Counted from the stretch's first letter, positions 17,442-27,095 are shown. The stretch is 64,000 nt of DNA from Photobacterium swingsii (GCF_024346715.1 NZ_AP024852.1:3534001-3598000); one strand, 5' to 3'. Notes: generated from the letters alone by a model not told the origin. Translations and numbers: made by a program.

Positions 17442-18350
17442 ATGACTAAAAAGAGTAAAATCATATCCAATACTGATCAGGTCGAAGTTCGCGATTTTGA
17501 TCTTGCCAGCCCAGAACATCGTATCGGTGCGCTTCAAGCGATCATTGATAATGTCTGCAAACAATTTGAACGAACGGCTCGGCAGTCATATCACCATCTA
17601 CTTCGCCATCCGGTATCATTTAGCCTTGAGCAACAAGATACGCTGAAAATCCAAGATTACTTGCAGCAAATGCCAAAGCCTTCTCTGTACCGTGAGTTTA
17701 TTGTGTCACCGCACGACTTACACGGCACGATAGCGATTGATGGCGAACTGCTTTTCTTCATGGTGGATCTGTTCTTTGGTGGGCAAGGAAGTAGCCAGCG
17801 CAAGCGCACAGAAATGAGTGATACCGAATTACGCTTGGTTGAGCGTTTTTTCTGTGTTGCTCTGGAACATTTTTCAAACGGTTGGCACAGCATCACAAAT
17901 TGGCAAAGTGCTCTTACTGAAAAGAATACACTGCGCCTTGGCAACATGATGCAAAACAACCAGCTCTACCAAGTCTGCCACTTCACGATGGAAGTCGCCG
18001 GACACAAAGGCTGGCTGGCGATCTCACTGCCTTTTGCTGGATTAGATTTTTTGCGTGACCAGCAAAAACCTATTGATATCGATACTGACCCAGAGCTTCA
18101 GGCCCGTATTCAAGCCAAAATCTGTCAGGCTCCTATGCACCTGACAACCACACTAGCAGAGCGTCGCTTGCCTTTGGGCAATGTGATGGATCTCAAAGCA
18201 GGTGACGTTATTCCGGTAGAGCTGCCGAGTGAAGTCACGGTGAAAGCGGGAAATACCGCCCTGTTTACCGCTCGTGTTGCTGAAAACAATGCCAGCCTCG
18301 TTCTTCAAGTTCAAAGCGTGATTAAGCAAAATAGGAATAAAAATGTCTGA
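17442..18350 (+). CDS. fliM: Flagellar motor switch protein FliM (lateral type)
   Basis: A 302-residue C-ring subunit. The start at 17442 follows a weak AAGTG; an in-frame TTG 12 bp earlier is less likely. The middle CheC-like domain contains GTIAIDGELLFFMVDLFFGG. The C-terminal SpoA domain has ERRLPLGNVMDLKAGDVIPV. The N-terminus (MTKKSKIISNTDQVEVRDFD) lacks the CheY-P-binding LSQ-EIDALL motif of polar FliM. The gene overlaps fliN by 8 bp and heads the plus-strand export/C-ring block. Confidence 0.93.
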   Translation: MTKKSKIISNTDQVEVRDFDLASPEHRIGALQAIIDNVCKQFERTARQSYHHLLRHPVSFSLEQQDTLKIQDYLQQMPKPSLYREFIVSPHDLHGTIAIDGELLFFMVDLFFGGQGSSQRKRTEMSDTELRLVERFFCVALEHFSNGWHSITNWQSALTEKNTLRLGNMMQNNQLYQVCHFTMEVAGHKGWLAISLPFAGLDFLRDQQKPIDIDTDPELQARIQAKICQAPMHLTTTLAERRLPLGNVMDLKAGDVIPVELPSEVTVKAGNTALFTARVAENNASLVLQVQSVIKQNRNKNV

Positions 18351-18702
18351 ACAAGCCTCTGATTTAAACATCGATCTTGATGACCTGGATCTTGGTAGCT
18401 TAGGGCAAGACCCAATGCCAAGCGCAATGAATACGCCAACGCAAGATATGAGCTTCATTCGCAATATTCCCGTTAACCTAACGCTGGAAGTTGCGAGTAC
18501 CGAGCTGATGGTGGGCGATTTAATGAACGTCGGTCTAGGCACGGTAATCGAGCTCGATAAACTGAGCGGCGAAGCCATGGATGTGAAAGTCAACGGCACC
18601 TTACTCGGTCATGCTGAAGTCGTTATTGTGAACAACAAATACGGCCTACGTTTAGTGGATGTGGTTGATGACAACGACATGCTAAAAGGGTTAACCAAGT
18701 AA
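18343..18702 (+). CDS. fliN: Flagellar motor switch protein FliN
   Basis: A 119-residue C-ring protein. An acidic N-terminus (DLNIDLDDLDLGSLGQD) precedes the SpoA domain (about residues 40-115) with IPVNLTLEVASTELMVGDLM and the GHAEVVIVNNKYGLRLVDVV end. The stop overlaps the fliP start (TAATG), leaving no room for fliO between them. Confidence 0.95.
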   Translation: MSEQASDLNIDLDDLDLGSLGQDPMPSAMNTPTQDMSFIRNIPVNLTLEVASTELMVGDLMNVGLGTVIELDKLSGEAMDVKVNGTLLGHAEVVIVNNKYGLRLVDVVDDNDMLKGLTK

Positions 18703-19430
18703 TGCGCTACCTGGCTTTAATGGGCTTTTGGCTCTTTGCTTGTACGCCGGCCTGGGCACAAGATTTGTCATTACTGACCATTAATGGCCCTGCTGGGCAA
18801 GAGGAGTACAGTGTAAAGCTGCAAGTCTTCTTACTGATGACTGCGCTGGCTTTTTTGCCAGCCATGTTACTCATGGTGACCAGCTTTACACGTATTATTA
18901 TCGTCCTGGGTATTTTGCGCCAAGCAATGGGCTTACAACAAAGTCCCCCCAACCGTATTTTGGTCGGCATCGCAATGACCATGACCTTGTTCATCATGCG
19001 TCCTGTGTTATACAACATCTATGACAATGCCGTTATCCCTTACCAAGAAAATCAAATGACGTTGCAAGAGGCGGCACAAACAGCGGCAAAACCGCTACGT
19101 CAATTTATGTTGCAACAAACACGAGAAACCGATTTAGAGCAGATCCTTCGTATCGCCAACGAACCCGCCCCTGCTAACTTAGACGATCTCGACTTTCTGA
19201 TTGTGATGCCCGCATTCGTATTGAGTGAGCTGAAAACGGCTTTTCAAATCGGTTTTATGCTGTTCATTCCATTTTTGATTATCGACATCGTTGTCGCCAG
19301 TGTCTTGATGGCAATGGGTATGATGATGCTATCACCCCTGATCATCTCGCTGCCATTTAAGCTAATGATTTTCGTCATGGTCGATGGTTGGTCTATGACA
19401 GTAGGCACATTAACTGCCAGCTTTGGCTAA
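18702..19430 (+). CDS. fliP: Flagellar export gate protein FliP
   Basis: A 242-residue export gate membrane protein. It has a cleavable signal peptide (MRYLALMGFWLFACTPAWAQ), then membrane helices with the FliP signature TSFTRIIIVLGILRQAMGLQ and the C-terminal PFLIIDIVVASVLMAMGMMM. It forms the central FliPQR channel. It lies directly after fliN. Confidence 0.97.
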   Translation: MRYLALMGFWLFACTPAWAQDLSLLTINGPAGQEEYSVKLQVFLLMTALAFLPAMLLMVTSFTRIIIVLGILRQAMGLQQSPPNRILVGIAMTMTLFIMRPVLYNIYDNAVIPYQENQMTLQEAAQTAAKPLRQFMLQQTRETDLEQILRIANEPAPANLDDLDFLIVMPAFVLSELKTAFQIGFMLFIPFLIIDIVVASVLMAMGMMMLSPLIISLPFKLMIFVMVDGWSMTVGTLTASFG

Positions 19431-19471
19431 ATCACATCCGCCGTTCATCGCTGGAAATAATGGGGTAAGGT

Positions 19472-19741
19472 ATGGGTTCAGAATTTGTAGCTGCGTTTTT
19501 TGGTGACGCACTCGTTATCATCATCAGTATGGTTTGCGTATTAATTGTCCCTAGCCTGTTAGTTGGCTTAGTGGTCAGTATTTTTCAAGCCGCAACCCAA
19601 ATCAATGAGCAAACCCTGAGTTTTCTACCACGCCTCCTTGTCACCTTGGCAATGCTGGGCTTTGCAGGCCCTTGGCTATTACGGACCTTGGGGGATTTAT
19701 TTACCCGCTTGTTCCTCGATATCCCGCACTTGATCGGTTAA
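19472..19741 (+). CDS. fliQ: Flagellar export gate protein FliQ
   Basis: An 89-residue protein with two membrane helices, the standard FliQ size, with LVGLVVSIFQAATQINEQTL as the family signature. It is 41 bp after fliP and 6 bp before fliR. It packs around FliP/FliR in the export gate. Confidence 0.95.
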   Translation: MGSEFVAAFFGDALVIIISMVCVLIVPSLLVGLVVSIFQAATQINEQTLSFLPRLLVTLAMLGFAGPWLLRTLGDLFTRLFLDIPHLIG

Positions 19742-19747
19742 CCCAAG

Positions 19748-20524
19748 ATGGAGTTATCCGCTGCGCAGTTCACCGCATTAATCGGGCAAGTATGGTGGCC
19801 ATTTTTTCGTATTAGCACCACATTAATGCTTATGCCGATTTTTGGTGGCAGCCAAATCCCCGTACAAGTACGCATCGCGTTAGCGCTCATAATTAGCGTA
19901 CTGGCAGCACCATTAATGCCTGCAATGCCTGCGGTCGATCCCTTATCTGTTGAAGCCTTAATCTTGGCTGGTCAGCAAGTGATCATAGGTGCCATGCTGG
20001 CCTTATTGCTTGACCTACTCTTTGCCATTTTTACCACTATGGGCCAAATCTTATCGATGCAGATGGGTCTTGGTATGGCGATGATGAATGACCCTATCAA
20101 TGGAGTCAGCATTCCAGCATTAGGTAAATATTATCAGCTCTATGCCTTAATGCTTTTTTTAGCATTAGACGGCCACTTAGTTGCCTTGGATGTGATGGTA
20201 CAGAGTTTCAATATTTGGCCTGTCGGCGAGATGATGAGCCAAATGGCACTAGATACTATCATTATGCGCTTTGGCTGGATGATGGCTGCCGCGCTATTGC
20301 TGTCGCTACCTGCGGTTTGCGCCATGCTATTGGTCAACGGTTCATTCGGTATGATGAACCGCGCTGCGCCGCAACTTAACGTCTTTGCCCTCGGCTTCCC
20401 AATGACCATGTTATTGGGCCTGATCTGTTTACTGATCACGACATCTGGCATTCCTGAAAACTTCACCCGTTTAAGCAGCGAAACCCTATCGCTGATGTTA
20501 ACGCTTGAGGAGGTACGGCCATGA
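19748..20524 (+). CDS. fliR: Flagellar export gate protein FliR
   Basis: A 258-residue integral membrane export-gate protein with about six hydrophobic segments. Conserved stretches include FFRISTTLMLMPIFGGSQIP near the N-terminus and GQILSMQMGLGMAMMNDPIN in the middle. It overlaps flhB by 4 bp (ATGA). Confidence 0.95.
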   Translation: MELSAAQFTALIGQVWWPFFRISTTLMLMPIFGGSQIPVQVRIALALIISVLAAPLMPAMPAVDPLSVEALILAGQQVIIGAMLALLLDLLFAIFTTMGQILSMQMGLGMAMMNDPINGVSIPALGKYYQLYALMLFLALDGHLVALDVMVQSFNIWPVGEMMSQMALDTIIMRFGWMMAAALLLSLPAVCAMLLVNGSFGMMNRAAPQLNVFALGFPMTMLLGLICLLITTSGIPENFTRLSSETLSLMLTLEEVRP

Positions 20525-21648
20525 GCAATGACAGTAGTCAGGATAAAACGGAACAGCCCAGTCAGCAGAAATTACGCAAAGCCAGAGAAGACGGTAACCT
20601 ACCACGTTCTAAAGAGTTGGTGACCGCCCTGATGACACTGGGGAGTGCACTGCTGCTAACCGCATTTGGCGGCACTTTGGCGGAAATGTTTCGCCAAGTG
20701 ACACAGTTAAACATGCGCTTATCCAAAGAAGCGGCTTTCGATACCAAGATCATGCTCCAGCACTTGAGCGAGAGTTTATGGCTAATGGTAATGGCAATCG
20801 GCCCTATGTTGGGCTTACTGGTCTTGATCACCATTTTAGCCAACCTCTTGCGCGGTGGTTGGAACCTCTCCGCAAAATCCGCCCAACCTAAATTTTCCAA
20901 ACTTAATCCCATTTCAGGAATTAAGCGGATGTTCTCGACCAAATCATTGGCCGAGCTGATCAAGAGTATCCTCAAAGTCACACTGATCATCGCCACTTTG
21001 GTACTGCTGATCCGTAATACCCTAACTGATATTGTGAATTTGCAGCGCTTGCCATTGCCTGAAGCCATGCTGCAAACCGTGGATTTTTTGTGGCTAGGAC
21101 TCTTTAGTTTTGGTTTAGCACTGCTGTTTATTGCCATTTTAGAGCTGCCATATTCGGGCTGGGAGTACACCAAACAGCTCAAGATGACCAAGCAAGAAGT
21201 GAAAGAAGAAAGTAAAAACAGCGAAGGTCGCCCTGAAGTGAAGGCACGTATTCGTCAGCTTCAACGCCAAATGTCACAACGCAGTTTAACCCAAACAGTC
21301 CCACAAGCCGACGTAGTGATTACTAACCCAACCCACTATGCGGTGGCATTGAAATACGATTTAGATAAAGCCGGTGCCCCATTTGTTATCGCCAAGGGGG
21401 TCGACCAAATGGCACTCCAAATTCAACAAGTGGCCCGTCGCTATGATTGCCCCGTGGTTGAGATCCCGCCGTTAACGCGTGCGGTCTATTACTCCACCAA
21501 TGAGTGGCAGGAAGTGCCTGCTCCTTTATATGTCGCTGTTGCTCATATTCTGACGTTTGTCTTCCAAATGAAGGAATATCAAAAAGGGCGCCAGCCAAGT
21601 AAACCTGAATTTCCACGGGTTTCTATTCCCCGTGAACTTCGCCGTTAA
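20521..21648 (+). CDS. flhB: Flagellar export specificity-switch protein FlhB
   Basis: A 375-residue protein with an N-terminal membrane domain of four helices (about residues 33-210) and a cytoplasmic domain. The autocleavage motif NPTH lies at residues 269-272 within ADVVITNPTHYAVALKY. The N-terminus DKTEQPSQQKLRKAREDGNL is typical. Cleavage switches secretion from rod/hook to filament substrates. It is followed by flhA after 15 bp. Confidence 0.97.
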   Translation: MSNDSSQDKTEQPSQQKLRKAREDGNLPRSKELVTALMTLGSALLLTAFGGTLAEMFRQVTQLNMRLSKEAAFDTKIMLQHLSESLWLMVMAIGPMLGLLVLITILANLLRGGWNLSAKSAQPKFSKLNPISGIKRMFSTKSLAELIKSILKVTLIIATLVLLIRNTLTDIVNLQRLPLPEAMLQTVDFLWLGLFSFGLALLFIAILELPYSGWEYTKQLKMTKQEVKEESKNSEGRPEVKARIRQLQRQMSQRSLTQTVPQADVVITNPTHYAVALKYDLDKAGAPFVIAKGVDQMALQIQQVARRYDCPVVEIPPLTRAVYYSTNEWQEVPAPLYVAVAHILTFVFQMKEYQKGRQPSKPEFPRVSIPRELRR

Positions 21649-21663
21649 CGAGACCAATCTGCT

Positions 21664-23763
21664 ATGAAACAGAAACTCGCTCCCCTGATGTCCGTGCTCA
21701 GCAAAGGACAAGTAGGGATCCCGCTGCTCCTGATGACCATCCTTGCGATGGTGATTTTGCCTGTGCCGCCTGTCATTCTGGATATGCTGTTCACCTTCAA
21801 TATTGTATTAGCTTTATTGGTGATGCTGGTCAGCGTATATAGTAAGCGCTCACTTGATTTCTCGGTCTTCCCGAGTATCTTGCTGATTGCCACGCTACTT
21901 CGTTTGGCACTGAACGTCGCCTCTACACGGGTTGTATTACTTCATGGTCACGAAGGTGGCGATGCGGCTGGTAAAGTGATCCAAGCCTTTGGTGATGTGG
22001 TTATCGGCGGTAACTATGTTGTGGGTATGGTGGTCTTCGTTATCTTAATGATCATCAACTTCGTGGTGGTGACCAAAGGTGGCGAGCGTATTTCAGAAGT
22101 CAGTGCCCGTTTTACCTTGGATGCTATGCCCGGTAAACAAATGGCGATCGATGCCGATTTAAATGCCGGTATTATCGACCATAACCAAGCCAAGAAACGC
22201 CGTGAAGATGTCGCACAAGAAGCCGATTTCTTTGGTTCGATGGATGGTGCATCTAAGTTCGTACGGGGTGATGCTATCGCCGGGATGTTGATCTTATTTA
22301 TCAACATTATTGGTGGTGTCAGCATAGGTGTATTCCAGCACGGCTTGGGCTTTTCTGATGCATTTCAAACCTTTGTTCTACTGACCATAGGTGACGGCTT
22401 AGTTGCTCAAATCCCATCACTCTTGCTGGCAACCTCTGCCGCGATTGTGGTTACCCGGGTCACCGATAGCAATGATTTAGCCAACCAAATCACCAGCCAA
22501 ATGCTGGCATCACCACGCGCTCTGTATGTGGTGGCTGGTATCATGCTGGTACTCGGTTTGATCCCTGGCATGCCACACTTAGCATTTCTGTGTTTTGCTG
22601 CTGTGGTCGCGTTTGCTGGCTGGAAAATGCGTGAAGAAACGCCTGTCATCAATGATGATGATTTGGCCCGCGCCGAAGAAATTGTTGAACAACACGATCA
22701 ACCCGACCAACGGGAAATTGCATCTAAAGACATTCCTATCGTTCATGCGATTAGCCTCAATGTCGGCTATCGTTTAGTGAATTTGATCGACCGCAAGCAA
22801 GGGGCTGAGCTGCTGAGTCGCTTACTGGGCGTCCGTAAAACCTTGACTGAACACCGTGGCTTTGTGGTGCCGCAAATTCATGTCCGCGATGATTTAGCCC
22901 TTGATGCCAACCATTATAAAATTGCCGTACGAGGTGCCAACATCGTCGAGGCTGAAGTCGAGATGGACTGCCTATTAGCAATCAATCCAGGTCAAGTGTA
23001 CGGCAGTGTCGATGGCATCATGACCCGTGATCCCGCTTACAACATGGAAGCCATTTGGATTAAACCTCACGACAAAGACAAAGCCGTGAACCTTGGCTAT
23101 ACCGTTGTTGATCATGCAACCATCATTTCGACTCATATCAGTAAAATCATCAACGACTGTATTGAAGAAGTGCTAAGCCCAGAAGAAGTCACCGGCATCA
23201 TGGATCGTTTAGCGGCACTGAACGGTAAATTAGCCGATGACTTGCAACAAAAGTTAACACAACAGCAGCTATTGCGCGTTTTCCGCCAGCTCACCGTTGA
23301 TGGTGTTTCACTGTCGGATATTGTGACCATTGCCAACTCATTGGTTGAGTCGGCAGAACTATCCAAAGACCCGATATTGTTAGCTGCAGATGTGCGCTGC
23401 ATGCTACGGCGCGTAATCTTGGGGAACTTGGTGGGCACCAAAGCCGATATTCCCGCTATCACCTTATCTGCTGAGCTCGAAAATATGTTGGTCAATGCAC
23501 TCAGCCAAGCCCAAGCAGGGGGGCACGTGCAGCTAGATGGTTTCGCGCTTGAGCCAACGGTCATTGAAAAGCTGCAACGCAGTTTACCTGAGGTATTGGA
23601 TAACATGCGTTTGAATAACCACACGCCAATCTTGTTAGTGATGCCGCAACTGCGACCACTACTGGCCCGTTATTCGCGGATCTGTGCCCGAGGCTTATAC
23701 GTGTTGTCGTTTAATGAAATCCCTGATGACCGTAATATTTCGGTTGTAGGCAATATGGGCTAA
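21664..23763 (+). CDS. flhA: Flagellar export gate protein FlhA
   Basis: A 699-residue protein with an N-terminal domain of about eight membrane helices and a large cytoplasmic domain from about residue 340. The FHIPEP-family signature is seen as GERISEVSARFTLDAMPGKQ then MAIDADLNAGIID. The cytoplasmic part has LLGVRKTLTEHRGFVVPQIH and ends in FNEIPDDRNISVVGNMG. It is the last gene of the fliMNPQR-flhBA block and is followed by a strong bidirectional terminator. Confidence 0.97.
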   Translation: MKQKLAPLMSVLSKGQVGIPLLLMTILAMVILPVPPVILDMLFTFNIVLALLVMLVSVYSKRSLDFSVFPSILLIATLLRLALNVASTRVVLLHGHEGGDAAGKVIQAFGDVVIGGNYVVGMVVFVILMIINFVVVTKGGERISEVSARFTLDAMPGKQMAIDADLNAGIIDHNQAKKRREDVAQEADFFGSMDGASKFVRGDAIAGMLILFINIIGGVSIGVFQHGLGFSDAFQTFVLLTIGDGLVAQIPSLLLATSAAIVVTRVTDSNDLANQITSQMLASPRALYVVAGIMLVLGLIPGMPHLAFLCFAAVVAFAGWKMREETPVINDDDLARAEEIVEQHDQPDQREIASKDIPIVHAISLNVGYRLVNLIDRKQGAELLSRLLGVRKTLTEHRGFVVPQIHVRDDLALDANHYKIAVRGANIVEAEVEMDCLLAINPGQVYGSVDGIMTRDPAYNMEAIWIKPHDKDKAVNLGYTVVDHATIISTHISKIINDCIEEVLSPEEVTGIMDRLAALNGKLADDLQQKLTQQQLLRVFRQLTVDGVSLSDIVTIANSLVESAELSKDPILLAADVRCMLRRVILGNLVGTKADIPAITLSAELENMLVNALSQAQAGGHVQLDGFALEPTVIEKLQRSLPEVLDNMRLNNHTPILLVMPQLRPLLARYSRICARGLYVLSFNEIPDDRNISVVGNMG

Positions 23764-23800
23764 CCCATCAGCTTTGATAAAACGACCATTCCCAGCATAA

Positions 23801-23833
23801 AAAAACGGGGCGCTAAGTTAGCGCCCCGTTTTT
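23801..23833. terminator. Bidirectional intrinsic terminator after flhA and the MFS gene
   Basis: Perfect stem CGGGGCGCTAA / TTAGCGCCCCG (23806-23816 and 23818-23828), flanked by an A-run on the left and a T-run on the right. It can end both converging transcripts and marks the right edge of the flagellar locus. Confidence 0.93.
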
Positions 23834-23852
23834 CATTTAATCCAACATAAAG

Positions 23853-25013
23853 CTATGACGAAACCGCTTGTGCTGTGGTTTTCTTTTCAACAGGAATGAA
23901 CAACACAGGCACTGCCATTGCGGCCATTAGCCAGAATAAATTCGCTCCCCATAAACCGTACAACCAACCACTTAATGCCGTCATTAAGGCCATAAACGCC
24001 CCCAACGGTAAGGCATTGTACAGGGCTTGTAGTGCTACCATTTGACTACTTGGCGCTTGCTGAATATAACGAATAGCGGCTAAATGCGCTGCGGCAAACG
24101 TAACACCATGCAATGCCTGTGCAATCACTAACATTGGCAGTGCTGTCATCGATGCCGTCAATCCCCAGCGCAGCAATACGCCAAAGGCTGCCAAGCGGAA
24201 CATCCCCGCCACGCTCCAATTGACGAACAAACGCTTACTGGTCGCAAAAACGGCTATTTCCGCCACCACACTAAAGCTCCACAAGTAACCTATAATAGCT
24301 TCGCTATAGCCTATCTCTTTCCAATAGATCGCACTAAAGCTGTAATACGCGGCATGGCTTCCCTGCAACAACGCTGCAATCACCAATAAGCGGATCACCA
24401 AACTATCGCGAAGCATCTCACTCAAAACAGGTCGGGCTTGCGCATGCTCATCGTGCGCGCTCGGTGCTATGGTTGGATTACGCATCGAGAAAGCCAATGC
24501 AGCCGCTAAGCCAGCAATCGCGACCCAAGGGATCACATTCGCACCGTATTCAGCCGCTAATAAACCCACCAGCGTTGAGCCACCAATAAAAGCAATTGAG
24601 CCCCATAAGCGCGTTCGACCATAGTCTAAGTGACCATCTTTGGCGTAATGATTCGCTAAGGCGTCGGAGAGTGGGATCACCGGACCAGCCGCTAAATTAA
24701 ACAGCACGGTCACAGCCGTTAGCGCCCACAGGCTTCCACCACAGAAAATGTAAATGACACAGCTTAATAACGCAGCCAAAGCTAGCCAGCGTAGTGCGGG
24801 GATCAAGTGCTCAACTTTATGAATGCGCGGCGTTAGCACTAAGTTAGCGACACAACGCACTGCTAACCCCATACCAATCAATAAACCAATATTTGATGCA
24901 CTCACACCTAAATGCGCAAACCACAATCCCCAAAACGGTAGATAAACACCATAACTAAAGAAAAAACCGAACAGGTACTGCGAGGTCCAGCCATACGGAC
25001 TACTACGAAACAT
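23853..25013 (-). CDS. HcaT-like major facilitator transporter
   Basis: A 386-residue protein with about 12 membrane helices. The N-terminus (SQYLFGFFFSYGVYLPFWGL, then WFAHLGVSASNIGLLIGMGL) and the central FYSFSAIYWKEIGYS-like segment match the family of E. coli HcaT, annotated as a 3-phenylpropionate:proton symporter. Substrate is unknown here; no phenylpropionate degradation genes are nearby. It faces flhA across a shared terminator. Some relatives belong to the nucleoside/sugar-like MFS_1 group, so the name should be read as family only. Confidence 0.85.
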   Translation of the reverse strand: MFRSSPYGWTSQYLFGFFFSYGVYLPFWGLWFAHLGVSASNIGLLIGMGLAVRCVANLVLTPRIHKVEHLIPALRWLALAALLSCVIYIFCGGSLWALTAVTVLFNLAAGPVIPLSDALANHYAKDGHLDYGRTRLWGSIAFIGGSTLVGLLAAEYGANVIPWVAIAGLAAALAFSMRNPTIAPSAHDEHAQARPVLSEMLRDSLVIRLLVIAALLQGSHAAYYSFSAIYWKEIGYSEAIIGYLWSFSVVAEIAVFATSKRLFVNWSVAGMFRLAAFGVLLRWGLTASMTALPMLVIAQALHGVTFAAAHLAAIRYIQQAPSSQMVALQALYNALPLGAFMALMTALSGWLYGLWGANLFWLMAAMAVPVLFIPVEKKTTAQAVSS

Positions 25014-25137
25014 GCGACATCCTAATGCACGAAAATATAGCGGTATTATGCCTAAAGTTTCAATATGCGCCCATAGCTATAGCGGTAATAGTTTGCGAAA
25101 AGAAGCCATCAAGCACTAGGGAAAACCTCACGAGACG

Positions 25138-25156
25138 CTAGACTAAAGTCGTCTAG
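25138..25156. other. Inverted repeat upstream of the DUF294 gene
   Basis: CTAGAC - 7 nt - GTCTAG, an operator-like inverted repeat about 65 bp upstream of the start at 25222. The same 208-bp gap holds three direct copies of AGCGGTA at 25039, 25081 and 25162. No known regulator was recognised. Confidence 0.35.
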
Positions 25157-25221
25157 TTTCAAGCGGTATAAGCACCGACAATAGCTTTATCTCTTTTGTA
25201 TGGTGAACGCTTGGAGTGAAA

Positions 25222-27069
25222 ATGACCGATAAGTTTGATACCTCGCTACCACCTTTCGATCGCTTGACAGCTACCGAGCAACACACCTTACGTAGCGCCT
25301 TAGATGTGGTGTATTTTCGCGCGGGAGAAACAGTGATTACGGCAGGCGATGACTGCCACCAGCTCTACATCATCATTAAAGGCAATATTGAAGAATACAG
25401 TGTTACCTCAAATCCATCCGCGACCATACCAAAGACCGCCGATAAGCAACAACATAAAGAAACCTTCGCCCACTATGCTAACGATGATTTATTTGATGTC
25501 AGCGCCCAGCTAAAAGGGCAGAGTCGCCATACATTTAAAGCCTGCGAAGATACCATTTGCTATGCACTACCGCGCGAATTATTTGTTCTGTGCTATCAAA
25601 ACAACAGTCAGTTTGCCGCGTACTTCGATACCGATCTCACCAAGCGCCAAGCCTTACTCGACGAAGCGCACCATCAGCAGAACCTCGCGGAGTTTATCCT
25701 CACAAAAATTGATGATGACAATATTCAGCCTTGTTTAGTGGTGCCCCATGACACCAGCTTATTAGCCGTGACTCAACAGATGAAAAACAACGAGTTGGAT
25801 GCCGCCTTTATCACCCTCAATGGCTTGCCGCAATACGGCATAGTAACCCGCACCGATTTATTGCATGCCACCTTGTTAGATGGACACCCGCACGATACCC
25901 CAGTCAGCACCATTGCCACTACGCCCGTTGTCAGCGTCAACAAAGGCGATTACCTCTTCAATGCCATGCTGGCGATGACGCGCCAAAAGGTAAAGCGGGT
26001 GCAAGTTTGTGATGACAATAGTGTGGTTGGCATGCTTGATCTCACCCAAGTGCTCAGCTTGTTTTCCACTCATTCTCATGTGCTTACACTGCGTATTGCA
26101 CGGTCTGAAACCATTGAAGAGCTCGCCCTGGCAGCGAACAGTCAACAAACCTTGGTGGAAACCTTATTCAATAACGGTATTCGCACCTTGTTTGTGATGG
26201 AGCTAATCGCTGCCGTTAACGAGCAGATCATAGAGAAGGCCTTTAAACTGATAGTACCCACTCACTTACAGCCACACTGTTGTTTGATGGTAATGGGCTC
26301 TGAGGGCCGGGGTGAACAAATACTGAAAACCGATCAAGACAATGCCTTGATCATAGAAGATGGTATCAACTGGCCGGATTGCCATGGCGTTATGGCGCAA
26401 TTAACCCACACCCTGCAGCAACTTGGCTACCCACTTTGCCCGGGTAATGTCATGGTGAGTAATCCGCACTGGGTCAACTCTCAGCGGAGCTGGCTGCAAC
26501 GTATCACCCAATTATGCCGACAGGGTGATCCTGATAGCATGATGGAACTGGCGATTTTAGCCGACAGCCACGCGATTGCGGGCAATCAAGCACTGCAGAC
26601 ACCACTGCAACTATGCCTGCATCAACAGCTTGCCGATCAAGAGCGTTTGCTCTCTATCTTCACACGTCCCGCATTACAATTTTCGATACCGCTGACTATT
26701 TTTGGCAACTTAAAAGCAGGTAAACATGGGCTAAACATCAAGCAGGGTGGGATTTTCCCCATAGTGCATGGTATCCGCGCACTAGCTCTTGAGCACAATA
26801 TCAGCCCCAACAATACCTTTGCTCGCATTGCGGCATTAACCACGCAACGTGTACTGGAGCAGCGTACTGCGGATAACCTCAGTGAAGCGCTAAAATTATT
26901 TATTAAATTACGCCTGCATCAACAGTTGAGTCAGCAAGAAGATGGCCAACAACACCATATCGATATCAGCACCTTAAGCCGCGCCGAGCGTGATGTCCTT
27001 CGTCACAGTCTGCATGTCGTCAAAAAATTCAAGGAATGGCTAGGCTACCACTACCAAATCCGCGATTAA
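25222..27069 (+). CDS. cNMP-binding / CBS / DUF294 putative nucleotidyltransferase
   Basis: A 615-residue cytoplasmic protein of four parts. A cyclic-nucleotide-binding-like domain covers about residues 10-140 (FRAGETVITAGDDCHQLYII). A CBS-domain pair follows (about 155-275). Next is a DUF294 nucleotidyltransferase domain with LMVMGSEGRGEQILKTDQDN, carrying the GSEGRxE and DxD metal-site pattern. A C-terminal DUF294 domain completes it. The start at 25222 has a GGAG site 5 nt upstream. The next gene is a DnaQ-type exonuclease 26 bp away; this pair often accompanies acetate genes (actP, acs) in related bacteria, and acs is next downstream. It resembles GlnD-type sensors, but its substrate is unknown. 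Confidence 0.88.
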   Translation: MTDKFDTSLPPFDRLTATEQHTLRSALDVVYFRAGETVITAGDDCHQLYIIIKGNIEEYSVTSNPSATIPKTADKQQHKETFAHYANDDLFDVSAQLKGQSRHTFKACEDTICYALPRELFVLCYQNNSQFAAYFDTDLTKRQALLDEAHHQQNLAEFILTKIDDDNIQPCLVVPHDTSLLAVTQQMKNNELDAAFITLNGLPQYGIVTRTDLLHATLLDGHPHDTPVSTIATTPVVSVNKGDYLFNAMLAMTRQKVKRVQVCDDNSVVGMLDLTQVLSLFSTHSHVLTLRIARSETIEELALAANSQQTLVETLFNNGIRTLFVMELIAAVNEQIIEKAFKLIVPTHLQPHCCLMVMGSEGRGEQILKTDQDNALIIEDGINWPDCHGVMAQLTHTLQQLGYPLCPGNVMVSNPHWVNSQRSWLQRITQLCRQGDPDSMMELAILADSHAIAGNQALQTPLQLCLHQQLADQERLLSIFTRPALQFSIPLTIFGNLKAGKHGLNIKQGGIFPIVHGIRALALEHNISPNNTFARIAALTTQRVLEQRTADNLSEALKLFIKLRLHQQLSQQEDGQQHHIDISTLSRAERDVLRHSLHVVKKFKEWLGYHYQIRD

Positions 27070-27095
27070 CCAATAAAAAGATGTGAGAGAACCCT

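Noticed and set aside
23133..23624. Long antisense frame inside flhA
   Set aside because: It has no family match, and flhA covers the whole region on the other strand with conserved sequence; it is a frame shadow.
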